Shown here in pieces: positions 56,298-64,000 of a stretch of DNA of 64,000 bases. The notes under the pieces were generated by a model. The model was not told where the DNA came from. It made no database searches and saw nothing but the letters and a program-made list of their open reading frames with translations. Both the position numbers and the translations under genes were made by a program. This stretch comes from Haloprofundus salilacus. Lineage in GTDB: Archaea > Halobacteriota > Halobacteria > Halobacteriales > Haloferacaceae. The stretch lies in NCBI RefSeq assembly GCF_020150815.1, contig NZ_CP083723.1:1550001-1614000 (forward strand), given 5' to 3'. Position 1 is the first letter of the stretch. The number at the start of each line of letters is the position of its first letter.

Positions 56298-57470
56298 TCA
56301 CAGCCCCAACTTCAGCGCCCGATTTACCGCGAGCACGGAGAAGCCGAGAGCCATCACGGCGACGAGCAGGCCGACGGCGACGGCCCACCCCGCCGCGTCC
56401 GAGAGTGCGCCCACGACGAGACTCCCCGTCGCGCCCAACAGCATGTACACCGTCCGGACGAGGCCGAACCCCGCGCCGCGCTCGTCGGCGGAGAGTTTGT
56501 CGATGAAGCGCGACTGAATCGGCGCGCCCCAACTCATCGCCACGCCGACCATGCACGCGCCGAGAGCGAAGACGGGGAGCGTCGACCCCTCAACGAGCGT
56601 GGCGTAGCCGAGCACGCCGAGGCCCATCGACAGCGAGGCGGCGGCATCGCGGTCGAATCGGTCCGAGAGGTATCCCATCACCGGTTGTGTCGCGCCGTGG
56701 ACGACGAAGTACAAAGAGAACAGCGCGCTCGCCGTCGCCGTCGAGAGGTCGTGGTACGCGACGAGAAACGTCGGCAGGAACGACGCCGTCGCCTGCCACG
56801 TGAACGCGCCGGCGACGGCGAGGATGGTGGTATAGACGATCTCGGGCCGAGAGAGCAGTTCGAAAAGCGGTGCGAGCGCGAACCGCTCGTGCATCGGTTG
56901 CTCGGGGCGCTCGGGCGTCGTCGGGGCGACGCGGCGCTCGAACAGCAGAAACACCGGAATCGCGGCGACGGCGCCGAGTAACATCGCGGTGCGCCAGTCG
57001 TAGCGCGCGGCGACGAGCGCGGCGATGACCGGAACCGAAAGTCCCGCCAGCGGTCCGCCGGCGACGTGGACGCCGATGGCGCGACCAATGTTCGAGAACT
57101 GCTTGGAGATGAACGTCGTGGCGACGCTGTAGTGCAACCCCGCCCCCGCGCCGAGCGCGACAGTGAACAGCGCGAACGTCGGAAACGACGGCGAAACGGC
57201 GAGGAAGAGGCTCGCCACTGCGGTGAGACCGACGGCCGCGAGGATGACGCGGCGCTCGCCGAACCGGTCGCCGAGGACGCCGCTCGGAAACTGCATCGTC
57301 GCGTACGCGGCCCACATCCCGGCGAGCGCGAGACCGACCGCCCCGTTCGACACCCCGAACTCGTCGGTGATGGCGGGGACGACCGGACTGATGGCGAGGC
57401 GCGCGACCATGGTCGCGAAGAACGCGAGCGTACAGAGGACGAGCACCGTGTTCCGGTAGCGCCAGTTCAC
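56298..57470 (-). CDS. MFS transporter
   Basis: A 390-residue protein with 12 hydrophobic helices. The MFS signature between helices 2 and 3 is present (PSGVLGDRFGERRVILAAVG), with its echo in the second half (MGYLSDRFDRDAAASLSMGLG). NWRYRNTVLVLCTLAFFATM starts helix 1. GTG 57470 is the best start; sequence in frame further upstream is antisense to the epimerase gene and non-coding. The substrate is unknown; efflux of small compounds is the usual role. Confidence 0.9.
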   Translation of the reverse strand: MNWRYRNTVLVLCTLAFFATMVARLAISPVVPAITDEFGVSNGAVGLALAGMWAAYATMQFPSGVLGDRFGERRVILAAVGLTAVASLFLAVSPSFPTFALFTVALGAGAGLHYSVATTFISKQFSNIGRAIGVHVAGGPLAGLSVPVIAALVAARYDWRTAMLLGAVAAIPVFLLFERRVAPTTPERPEQPMHERFALAPLFELLSRPEIVYTTILAVAGAFTWQATASFLPTFLVAYHDLSTATASALFSLYFVVHGATQPVMGYLSDRFDRDAAASLSMGLGVLGYATLVEGSTLPVFALGACMVGVAMSWGAPIQSRFIDKLSADERGAGFGLVRTVYMLLGATGSLVVGALSDAAGWAVAVGLLVAVMALGFSVLAVNRALKLGL

Positions 57471-57543
57471 GCCGAGGATTGTCGGTACCGGCGCAAGTGG
57501 GTTCTGATAGCGGAATTTCAGGCGACAGCCTGTAATTCGAGCA

Positions 57544-57551
57544 ACATTTTT
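57544..57551 (+). promoter_or_regulatory. TATA element of the epimerase gene
   Basis: ACATTTTT lies 25-32 bp before ATG 57576, the spacing expected for a leaderless transcript, and lies between the divergent MFS and epimerase genes. Confidence 0.5.
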
Positions 57552-57575
57552 GCCTGTGCGTTCGGCCCCACTCCT

Positions 57576-58574
57576 ATGCGCGTATTCGTAGCCGGTGCGA
57601 CAGGCGTGTTGGGGCAACGGCTCGTCTCGCAGTTCACCGAGAGCGGACACGAGGTGGTCGGACTGACACGGGACGCCGAGGGCGACGAGCTCGTCGCCGA
57701 CCGCGGCGGCGAACCGTATCGAGGCGACCTCTTCGATGCGGACTCGCTCGCACTCGCGGCCGAAGGTGCCGACGTAGTCGTCCACGCGGCGACTGCGATT
57801 CCGACCGACCCGCGACCGAGCGACGAGGCGTGGGAGCGAAACGACCGCGTCCGCCGCGAGGGAACCCGCGCGCTCACGACCGCCGCAGCGTCGGTCGGTG
57901 CCGAGCGCTACGTCCAACAGAGTATCGTCTGGGTGGCGGCCACCTCGCGAGGCGACCCGTTCGACGAGTCGTCGCCGCCGCAGCCGACGCGACTCACGCA
58001 GTCGGCCGTCGACGCCGAACAGATCGCAATGGCCGCGAGCGACGACGCGTCGTTTTCGACCTCGGTGCTGCGCTGCGGCGTCTTCTACGCGCCGGACGCA
58101 GCGCACACTCGACAGTACGCCGAGCGACTCCTACGTCGGCGACTCCCGGCGGTCGGACGCGGACCGCTCGGACGCGGCAAGGTGGTCGTCGCGCCGATTC
58201 ACGCCGATGACGCCGCGAGCGCGTTCGTCGCCGCCGCCGAGGCGGAGGTGGACGGAATCTGGCACGTCGTCGACGACGAACCCGTGTCAATGCACGAGTT
58301 TCTGCGGACGTTCGCCGACTACCTCGACGCGCCGAGACCGCTTTCGGTGCCCGCGTGGGTCGCGCGAGCGGCCGTCGGTTCGGAGACCGTCTCGCAGCTC
58401 ACCACTTCAATGCCCACGTCGAACGACCCGTTTCGCGAGGCGACCGGCTGGGAGCCGACGCACCCGACGTACCGGAAGGGACTTCGGCAGGTCGTCGACC
58501 GGTGGCGCGAGGACGGAACGCTCGAAGAGCTGCGGTCGGGGGTAGCGATGCGGCCGGACGCCGAGCCGTCGTAG
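57576..58574 (+). CDS. NAD-dependent epimerase/dehydratase family protein
   Basis: A 332-residue extended SDR. RVFVAGATGVLGQRLVSQFT is the nucleotide-binding motif. The catalytic tyrosine of the classical Y-x3-K pair is not evident: the segment around AERYVQQSIVWVAATS leads to SPPQPTRLTQSAVDAEQIAM. It may therefore be an atypical SDR, for instance a regulatory or reductase member. The C-terminal part (PTYRKGLRQVVDRWREDGTL) is typical of the family. Its neighbour 47 bp downstream is a classical SDR. Confidence 0.87.
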   Translation: MRVFVAGATGVLGQRLVSQFTESGHEVVGLTRDAEGDELVADRGGEPYRGDLFDADSLALAAEGADVVVHAATAIPTDPRPSDEAWERNDRVRREGTRALTTAAASVGAERYVQQSIVWVAATSRGDPFDESSPPQPTRLTQSAVDAEQIAMAASDDASFSTSVLRCGVFYAPDAAHTRQYAERLLRRRLPAVGRGPLGRGKVVVAPIHADDAASAFVAAAEAEVDGIWHVVDDEPVSMHEFLRTFADYLDAPRPLSVPAWVARAAVGSETVSQLTTSMPTSNDPFREATGWEPTHPTYRKGLRQVVDRWREDGTLEELRSGVAMRPDAEPS

Positions 58575-58621
58575 CGGGAAGTGACACCAAGAGCCAAGGT
58601 CCGGCCGCGAGAACGTGAGCT

Positions 58622-59467
58622 ATGACCGAGAAACCGCTCGAAGGGCGCGTCGCGTTCATCACCGGAACCAGCCGCGGCATCGGCAAGGCGATGGCACTCG
58701 CTTTCGCCGACGCCGGTGCCGCCGTCGTCTCGACGGGCAAGACAATGGACGAACACGAACGTCTCCCCGGCACTGTCACGCAGACGACCGAGGAGATACG
58801 TGAGCGCGGCGGCGACTCGATCGCCGTCCAACTCGACGTGCGCGACGAGTCGAGCGTTGAGTCGGCCATCGAACGTACCGTCGACGAGTTCGGGGGGCTC
58901 GACCTCGTTATCAACAACGCGGGCGCGATTCAGTTCGGCGGCTTCGACGAGATTCCCGCGAATCGCTTCGACCTGCTGATGGACGTCAACGCTCGCGGAG
59001 CGTACGTGACGACACGCGCGGCGCTCCCGCACCTCCGCGAGAGCGACCACGCCCACGTCGTGATGAACTCGCCGCCGGCGACGATGGAGCCGTCGCCGGG
59101 GAAAGCCGCCTACGCGCTCTCGAAGTACGGGATGACGTTCCTCGCGCGCTCACTCGCCGACGAACTCCGGAGCGACGGCGTCGCCGTCAACAGCGTCTGG
59201 CCCGTTTCGGCCATCGAGACGGAGGCGACGCGGCACTTCAACCTCGGTCAGCCGGAAGACTGGCGCACGCCGCAGGTCGTCGTCGACGCGATGCTCGAAC
59301 TCGTGACGCGCGACCCGGCGGAGTGCACGGGCAACGAGTTCTATGACGAGCAGTTGCTCCGCGAGGCAGGCGTCTCCGACTTCTCGCAGTACGCTGTCGT
59401 GGAGGGGACCAATCCCGGTCCGACGTCGGCGCAGCTGTTCGATTCGAGCTACGAGCGGAAAGACTAG
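58622..59467 (+). CDS. Classical SDR oxidoreductase
   Basis: A 281-residue SDR. The cofactor motif is VAFITGTSRGIGKAMALAF, followed by VINNAGAIQFGGFDEIP, and the catalytic pair is in KAAYALSKYGMTFLARSLADEL. The C-terminus (YAVVEGTNPGPTSAQLF) extends beyond the usual core. It resembles the HSDL2-like/citronellol-type SDRs, but the substrate cannot be fixed. It follows the epimerase gene by 47 bp on the same strand and could be read with it. Confidence 0.92.
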   Translation: MTEKPLEGRVAFITGTSRGIGKAMALAFADAGAAVVSTGKTMDEHERLPGTVTQTTEEIRERGGDSIAVQLDVRDESSVESAIERTVDEFGGLDLVINNAGAIQFGGFDEIPANRFDLLMDVNARGAYVTTRAALPHLRESDHAHVVMNSPPATMEPSPGKAAYALSKYGMTFLARSLADELRSDGVAVNSVWPVSAIETEATRHFNLGQPEDWRTPQVVVDAMLELVTRDPAECTGNEFYDEQLLREAGVSDFSQYAVVEGTNPGPTSAQLFDSSYERKD

Positions 59468-59537
59468 CCCAGCGTAGCGTCTCGACGGCGGTGACAGAGG
59501 GTTCTCCGTCACTCGTCGGTCAGTTCACTCGATACAC

Positions 59538-60371
59538 TCAGTTCGACAGCTCGGGCGCGAGGCGTTCGATGCGCTTCTCCATCGGTGGGTGCGTCGAGAA
59601 CAGCGACGAGAGCACGCCGCGTTTCCCACCGAAGATGCACAGCGCGCTCATGTTGTCGCTCACGTCCGGTGCCCGCTCGTGCCGGCCGACGGAGGCGAGT
59701 TTCGAGAGCGCCCGCGCGAGCGCCTCCGGATTGCCGGTGTACTCGGCGGCGTCGCTGTCGGCGGCGTACTCGCGTGCCCGCGAGATAGCGAGAACGAATA
59801 CCATGACGGCCAGTTCGACGATGAGGCTCGCAATCCAACCGAGTACGATGGAGGCGATTCCGTCCTCGAAGAGCACGACGACCCAGTACACGGTCAAGCC
59901 GAGCATCGACGCGACGCTCTGTCCGATCAGCAGCATCACCACGTCGCGGTTCTTGATGTGCGCGAGTTCGTGCGCCAACACGCCTTCCAGTTCGTCCTGT
60001 TCTAAGAGGTCCATCAGCGTCTCCGAGACGACGACTACGCCCGCGCCGCACCGTCCGACGGCGAAGGCGTTCGGGACGCCCATCTGCCCGACCATCAGTC
60101 GAGGTTTGGTGATTCCCATCTCCTCGCTGAGATGCTCGACGGCCCTGTGTATCTCCGAATACTCCGCCTCGGACATCTCCTCGGCGTCGACGCTCCAGAG
60201 CGCGATTTTCTTCCCCACCACGTACTGCACGCCGACGAACAGCACGCTTCCGGCGAGCACGATTGGGAGACCGAACCCAATCTGGAACAGGAACCCCGCG
60301 AACGCCGCGTAGAAACCGAACAGAACCGTCCCCGCGACGACCATCCGAACTTTCAGTCCAATGTGTCTCAT
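59538..60371 (-). CDS. htpX: HtpX-like M48 membrane metalloprotease
   Basis: A 277-residue membrane protease. Helices near the start (MVVAGTVLFGFYAAFAGFLF, LPIVLAGSVLFVGVQYVVG) lead to the zinc motif H134-E135-x2-H138 (VLAHELAHIKNRD), with the third ligand E201 in SRAREYAADSDA. Two more helices lie between. It clears misfolded membrane proteins. ATG 60371 is supported by GTTATTAATT (60391-60400) 20-29 bp upstream; an ATG seven codons earlier would sit inside that element. Confidence 0.93.
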   Translation of the reverse strand: MRHIGLKVRMVVAGTVLFGFYAAFAGFLFQIGFGLPIVLAGSVLFVGVQYVVGKKIALWSVDAEEMSEAEYSEIHRAVEHLSEEMGITKPRLMVGQMGVPNAFAVGRCGAGVVVVSETLMDLLEQDELEGVLAHELAHIKNRDVVMLLIGQSVASMLGLTVYWVVVLFEDGIASIVLGWIASLIVELAVMVFVLAISRAREYAADSDAAEYTGNPEALARALSKLASVGRHERAPDVSDNMSALCIFGGKRGVLSSLFSTHPPMEKRIERLAPELSN

Positions 60372-60390
60372 ACCTGTCGGTAAATGCGGC

Positions 60391-60400
60391 AATTAATAAC
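60391..60400 (-). promoter_or_regulatory. TATA element of htpX
   Basis: On the minus strand the sequence reads GTTATTAATT, 20-29 bp before the htpX ATG at 60371, surrounded by more A/T-rich sequence. It is among the strongest promoter-like elements in the window. Confidence 0.55.
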
Positions 60401-60449
60401 TATTCTGTTTGAATGAATTTCTATCTAACTGACTTCAATCCGTTCGAAC

Positions 60450-61628
60450 TCAGTCGACGACGAGTTCGACGGGGTAGTCGGTGAAGTTCTCGTAGCCGTC
60501 CTTGGTGACGACGGCGATGTCCTCGATTCGGACGCCGCCGACCGACGGGTCGTAGAGACCGGGTTCGATGGTGACGACGTGACCGGGTTTCAGTTCCCCG
60601 CCGTCGCTGCTGAGTCGCGGGTCCTCGTGGACGTCGAGACCGACGCCGTGGCCGGTGCTGTGGATGAATCCGGTCTCGGTCGTCGGGTCGCTCCGGAACG
60701 TCGCGTGCCCGGCGGCCTCGTACACGTCGCAGACGGCGTCGTGTACGTCCTTGCCCGTCGCACCGGGTTCGAGTGCGTCGAAGGCGGCCGCTTTGGCTTC
60801 CTCGGTTATCTCGAACCACTCGCGGATCTCCTCAGAGGGTTCGCCCTTGACGAACGTCCGCGTCATGTCGGCGTGGTACTTCGTCGCCTTGCTCCGCGGG
60901 AAGATGTCGACGATGATAGACTCGTTCGCCGACAGTGGGCCGCTGCCGCGGTCGTGCGGGTCGGCGGCGTTCTCGCCGCAGGCCACGATGGTCTCGTCGA
61001 GCGCGCAGCCTTCACGCAGGAGCGTGATTTCGATCTCCTGCTGGACACGCTCGCTCGTGAGTGGTTCGCCCTCGTAGACCAGCGCGCCGTCGTCGTCGAT
61101 CTCGGCGGCGCGGATGAGGTCTTCCGCCGCTTTCATCGCAGCCTCGTTCGCCTTCTGGGCGGCGCGGACGTTGTCGACTTCCTCGTCGGTCTTCACCGCG
61201 CGGATGTCGCCGAGCACGTCGCGGCTCTCGGCCGTCACGTCGAGTCCCCGTTCGCGGAGACCGTCGGCGGTGCCGAGCGGGAAACGTTCGGGCGCGAGGA
61301 CGGATTCGACGCCCGCGTCGGCGAGGAATGCGGCGATAGTTCGCGCGCGGCCTTCTCTGGGGCCGTACTCGGCGAGTCGACTTCGGAAGTCGTACTCTTC
61401 GAGGCGGAAGACGGCGTCGGCGCGGCTCTCCTTCTTCGCGCGGCCGTACTCCAACCCGCTGACGAGGAGGCGCGTCTCCTCGGGCGAGAACACCGTCACG
61501 AACGGGTCGGGCGCGTCGAAGTCCGAGAGGTACAACTGATTGGAGTCGGCGCTGTCGGCGTCGAGAAGGTAGCCGTCGAAGCCCTCGGTTTCGAGGTGCT
61601 CGGCGAGCGATGAGAGATCGGGTTCCAT
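60450..61628 (-). CDS. M24 family aminopeptidase (Xaa-Pro type)
   Basis: A 392-residue pita-bread peptidase. The N-terminal domain (residues 1-150) precedes the catalytic one, whose five metal ligands are visible: SIIVDIFPRS (D), KYHADMTRTF (D), FIHSTGHGVGLDVHE (H), VTIEPGLYDP (E) and VRIEDIAVV (E). It removes N-terminal residues next to proline in small peptides. ATG 61628; the upstream in-frame extension is antisense in character. It is divergent from aroA, with 170 bp between the starts. Confidence 0.92.
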   Translation of the reverse strand: MEPDLSSLAEHLETEGFDGYLLDADSADSNQLYLSDFDAPDPFVTVFSPEETRLLVSGLEYGRAKKESRADAVFRLEEYDFRSRLAEYGPREGRARTIAAFLADAGVESVLAPERFPLGTADGLRERGLDVTAESRDVLGDIRAVKTDEEVDNVRAAQKANEAAMKAAEDLIRAAEIDDDGALVYEGEPLTSERVQQEIEITLLREGCALDETIVACGENAADPHDRGSGPLSANESIIVDIFPRSKATKYHADMTRTFVKGEPSEEIREWFEITEEAKAAAFDALEPGATGKDVHDAVCDVYEAAGHATFRSDPTTETGFIHSTGHGVGLDVHEDPRLSSDGGELKPGHVVTIEPGLYDPSVGGVRIEDIAVVTKDGYENFTDYPVELVVD

Positions 61629-61798
61629 GGTTTCGGTGGGACGCCGCGACGGTAAATCGGTTGGCTTCCCGGAAGCGCGCGTGAGCGCCGGAGGGCGCGA
61701 GAGCGAGGCGAGCGTCGGTGACGGCGACGGCCGGCGCACCCGATGCGGAATGTCACCGCCTTCGGTACGCTGATACCCGCTCGCACGGACACCGCGGT

Positions 61799-63094
61799 AT
61801 GGACGCGGAACTCTCGGAATCTCGGGTGCGCGGCACGGCCCGCGCACCGCCGTCGAAGAGCTACACGCATCGGGCGATTCTCGCCGCCGGCTACAGCGAC
61901 GGGGCGACCGTCTACGATCCCCTCGTCAGCGCCGACACGAAGGCGACGATGCGCGCCGTCGACGCCTTTGGCGGCGACGTGACGCGCGTCGACAGCCGAC
62001 TCGAAATCGACGGCTTCGGCGGCCGACCCGGTGTAGCCGACGACGTGGTCGACTGCGCGAACAGCGGCACGACGATGCGCCTCGTTACCGCGTGCGCGGC
62101 GCTCGCCGACGGCATCACCGTGTTGACGGGCGACTCGTCGCTCCGCTCGCGGCCGCAGGGACCGCTTCTCGCCGCCGTGTCCGACCTCGGCGGCCGCGCC
62201 GAGAGCACCCGCGGCAACGGCCAAGCGCCGCTCGTCCTGAAGGGGCCGATTTCGGGAGGCGAGGTGTCGATTCCCGGCGACGTCTCGTCGCAGTACATCT
62301 CGGCGCTGCTGATGGCGGGAGCAGTGACCGAGGAAGGAATCGATATCGAACTCGAAACCCAACTGAAATCCGCGCCGTACGTCGACATCACGCTCGAAGT
62401 ATTGCGGAGGTTCGGTGTCGATGCCGAGGCGACCGAGGGCGGATTTTCGGTCGCGGCCGGGCAGTCCTACGACCCCGTCGGCGGCGAGTACCGCGTCCCC
62501 GGCGACTTCTCATCTATTTCCTATCTCCTCGCTGCAGGCGCCGCCGCCGCCGACGAGAACCACGAGGTCGTCGTCGAGGGCGCGTACCCGAGCGCACAGG
62601 GCGACGCTGCCATCGTCGACGTTCTCGAGCAGATGGGCGCGGATATCGGCTGGGACCGCGAGAACGGCCACATCACGGTCCGGAAATCGGCGCTCTCGGG
62701 CGTCACCGTCGACGTGGGCGACACGCCCGACCTCCTGCCGACTATCGCGACGCTCGGCGCGGTTGCGGACGGCGAGACGCGCATCGAGAACTGCGAGCAC
62801 GTCCGCTACAAGGAGACCGACCGAGTGAGCGCGATGGCCGACGAACTGACCGAGATGGGCGCAGTCGTCGAAGAAGAGCGGGACGTGCTGACGGTGAAGG
62901 GCGGAGAATCGTCGCTCACGGGTGCGACGGTCGAAGGCTACCACGACCACCGCATCGTCATGGCGCTGTCAGTGGCCGGACTCGTCGCCGACGGGACCAC
63001 TCGTGTTCGGGGGGCCGAGCACGTCGATGTGTCGTTCCCGGCGTTCTTCGACGTGTTCACCGAACTCGGTGCGGACGTGCGGTTGCGGGAGTAG
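61799..63094 (+). CDS. aroA: EPSP synthase (3-phosphoshikimate 1-carboxyvinyltransferase)
   Basis: A 431-residue shikimate pathway enzyme. Hallmarks are [21 protein letters not shown] (phosphoshikimate/PEP site), [48 protein letters not shown] and [23 protein letters not shown] 61799 starts directly before [13 protein letters not shown]. It joins shikimate 3-phosphate and phosphoenolpyruvate in aromatic amino acid synthesis. It appears to be transcribed alone; the next gene is on the other strand. Confidence 0.96.
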   Translation: MDAELSESRVRGTARAPPSKSYTHRAILAAGYSDGATVYDPLVSADTKATMRAVDAFGGDVTRVDSRLEIDGFGGRPGVADDVVDCANSGTTMRLVTACAALADGITVLTGDSSLRSRPQGPLLAAVSDLGGRAESTRGNGQAPLVLKGPISGGEVSIPGDVSSQYISALLMAGAVTEEGIDIELETQLKSAPYVDITLEVLRRFGVDAEATEGGFSVAAGQSYDPVGGEYRVPGDFSSISYLLAAGAAAADENHEVVVEGAYPSAQGDAAIVDVLEQMGADIGWDRENGHITVRKSALSGVTVDVGDTPDLLPTIATLGAVADGETRIENCEHVRYKETDRVSAMADELTEMGAVVEEERDVLTVKGGESSLTGATVEGYHDHRIVMALSVAGLVADGTTRVRGAEHVDVSFPAFFDVFTELGADVRLRE

Positions 63095-63308
63095 TGCAAC
63101 ACGCTGGGTGAACTGGTCGGTGCGCTACGCGGTCGAGTTGGCTAATAGACGGCGCGTCGACTGACGTGAACCGGTACGCCGTGGACCCGCCTCGGCCGGT
63201 TCGCGGCGATTCCTTAGAGCACGGACGGTCTGGCCCCGTTTCCGTACAAAAACGTTCGGCCGAGTACGACGTCAACCCCCGGCGCCAGAAGCGCGCGGAA
63301 CCGCCGAC

Positions 63309-63800
63309 TTAGCGCTCGCTGACGCCCGTCCGCCGCCGAATCGCCTCGACCCACCACGTTTTGAACACGAGTATTCCCGCGGTACCGACGACGGTCCCGA
63401 CGGGCTTTCGTCGAATAGCCGAGACGAGCGCCAAAACTCCAGAGACGGCGTTCACCGCGTTCAGGACGTTCGGGTAACCGAAGCCCGTCGTTCCCTTCCC
63501 CTCGCCGAGCCACGCCTCTTCGGCGAGGACGACTTCGCTGAACCAGTTGTCGGTGCGCTCGGGTTCGCCGAACAGCACCGGGTTGACGGTGGTGAAGGCG
63601 ACGACGGCCGCGAGCAGTCGCCACTTTCGGTGGTAGATTGCGTACATCAACACTGGGGTGACGACGAAGCGCGTTCCTGCACTCCACGGGTTCGAGTGTC
63701 TGCGCCAGAACGTCTCTCGGAGTCGCGTGCGCAGTGAGACGGCGGATGCGTCTGCGGAGTTGAGAGAGTCGGCGGCGTCGGCGGGTTCAGTCTCGGTCAT
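63309..63800 (-). CDS. DUF6653-like membrane protein
   Basis: A 163-residue protein. RHSNPWSAGTRFVVTPVLMYAIYHRKWRLL and FTTVNPVLFGEPERTDNWFS match the appearance of DUF6653 family proteins, with hydrophobic stretches and a conserved NP-x-LF motif. Two C-terminal hydrophobic segments (VLNAVNAVSGVLALVSAI, VGTVVGTAGILVFKTWWVEA) follow. ATG 63800 is preferred because the in-frame sequence further upstream is arginine-rich. Function unknown. Confidence 0.75.
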   Translation of the reverse strand: MTETEPADAADSLNSADASAVSLRTRLRETFWRRHSNPWSAGTRFVVTPVLMYAIYHRKWRLLAAVVAFTTVNPVLFGEPERTDNWFSEVVLAEEAWLGEGKGTTGFGYPNVLNAVNAVSGVLALVSAIRRKPVGTVVGTAGILVFKTWWVEAIRRRTGVSER

Positions 63801-64000
63801 GCGAGAGAGTTCAGTCCATGACGGGATGAGCATGCCGTTGATTCGTCGTCGTTCGTAGCCGCCGTTTGCCCCGGTCGTTCCTCTCCGCCGGCCGTCCCTT
63901 GCCGTCGGTCGTCCCTCGCTGTCGATCGTCCCCCGCTTTCCGCCGCTCGTTCCCGTCGCCACGCTTGCGCCTTTCTACAAACACTAAATGGCCGCGACAC

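Noticed and set aside
63801-64000. Degenerate tandem pattern (GTCGGTCGTCCC, GTCGATCGTCCC) at the right edge
   Set aside because: Only two or three imperfect units, cut by the window edge; not enough to call a repeat.

Overview
This window is chromosomal DNA of a halophilic archaeon (class Halobacteria). It is GC-rich, its proteins are acidic, it carries archaeal TFB, TFS and NAC genes, Tat-type lipoproteins, a geranylgeranyl reductase and HalX/DICT signalling proteins. Many genes have an A/T-rich TATA element 24-33 bp upstream of the start codon, which fits leaderless transcripts. No genus is assigned. I found no rRNA, convincing tRNA, CRISPR array, phage or intact insertion sequence.

Layout. 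1-102: 3' end of a TFB gene. 237-2769: Agl23-type membrane protein, a small hypothetical protein, a UspA protein. 2770-3893: a 1.1 kb gene-free stretch with strong hairpins and one good promoter. 3894-7694: DUF211/VIT pair, [2Fe-2S] ferredoxin, rhodanese-MBL fusion, rubrerythrin-like protein, DUF6176 protein. 7723-13313: secreted sugar dehydrogenase, methylmalonyl-CoA mutase, two Tat lipoproteins, creatininase-family amidohydrolase. 13487-17820: NAC-TrmI operon, small conserved proteins, TFS, zinc ribbon, enoyl-CoA hydratase. 17982-22655: DUF5797, beta-helix protein, a PD-(D/E)XK-like DUF5787 protein, NUDIX hydrolase, a uS10 paralogue. 22723-31913: NhaC with a TRAM-like partner, M20 amidohydrolase, SDR, geranylgeranyl reductase, flavo-oxidase plus hydrolase. 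31974-37251: a complete BMP-family (nucleoside-type) ABC importer. 37358-46929: phosphohexomutase, acylphosphatase, EamA transporter, and a COG1361-RND-TrmB export operon. 46225-49104: DICT protein, histidine kinase, HalX response regulator, small proteins.

49193-53685 is the most unusual part. An HxlR regulator with a YodB/CatR-like Cys-Pro motif faces a DoxX / VOC dioxygenase-like / flavin reductase operon across a symmetric promoter with two matching 10-bp operator half-sites. This resembles the bacterial catDE quinone-stress arrangement and adds a 27-codon leader ORF overlapping doxX. It is followed by a gene graveyard: an SRPBCC pseudogene with a nonsense mutation and a frameshift, an ABC ATPase-permease deletion fusion, and an SDR gene with two frameshifts.

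53732-63800 returns to housekeeping genes: Rsm22-like methyltransferase and prephenate dehydrogenase (overlapping), MFS transporter, NAD-dependent epimerase, SDR, HtpX protease, M24 peptidase, AroA (EPSP synthase) and a DUF6653-like membrane protein. TyrA and AroA place two aromatic amino acid pathway genes about 6 kb apart.
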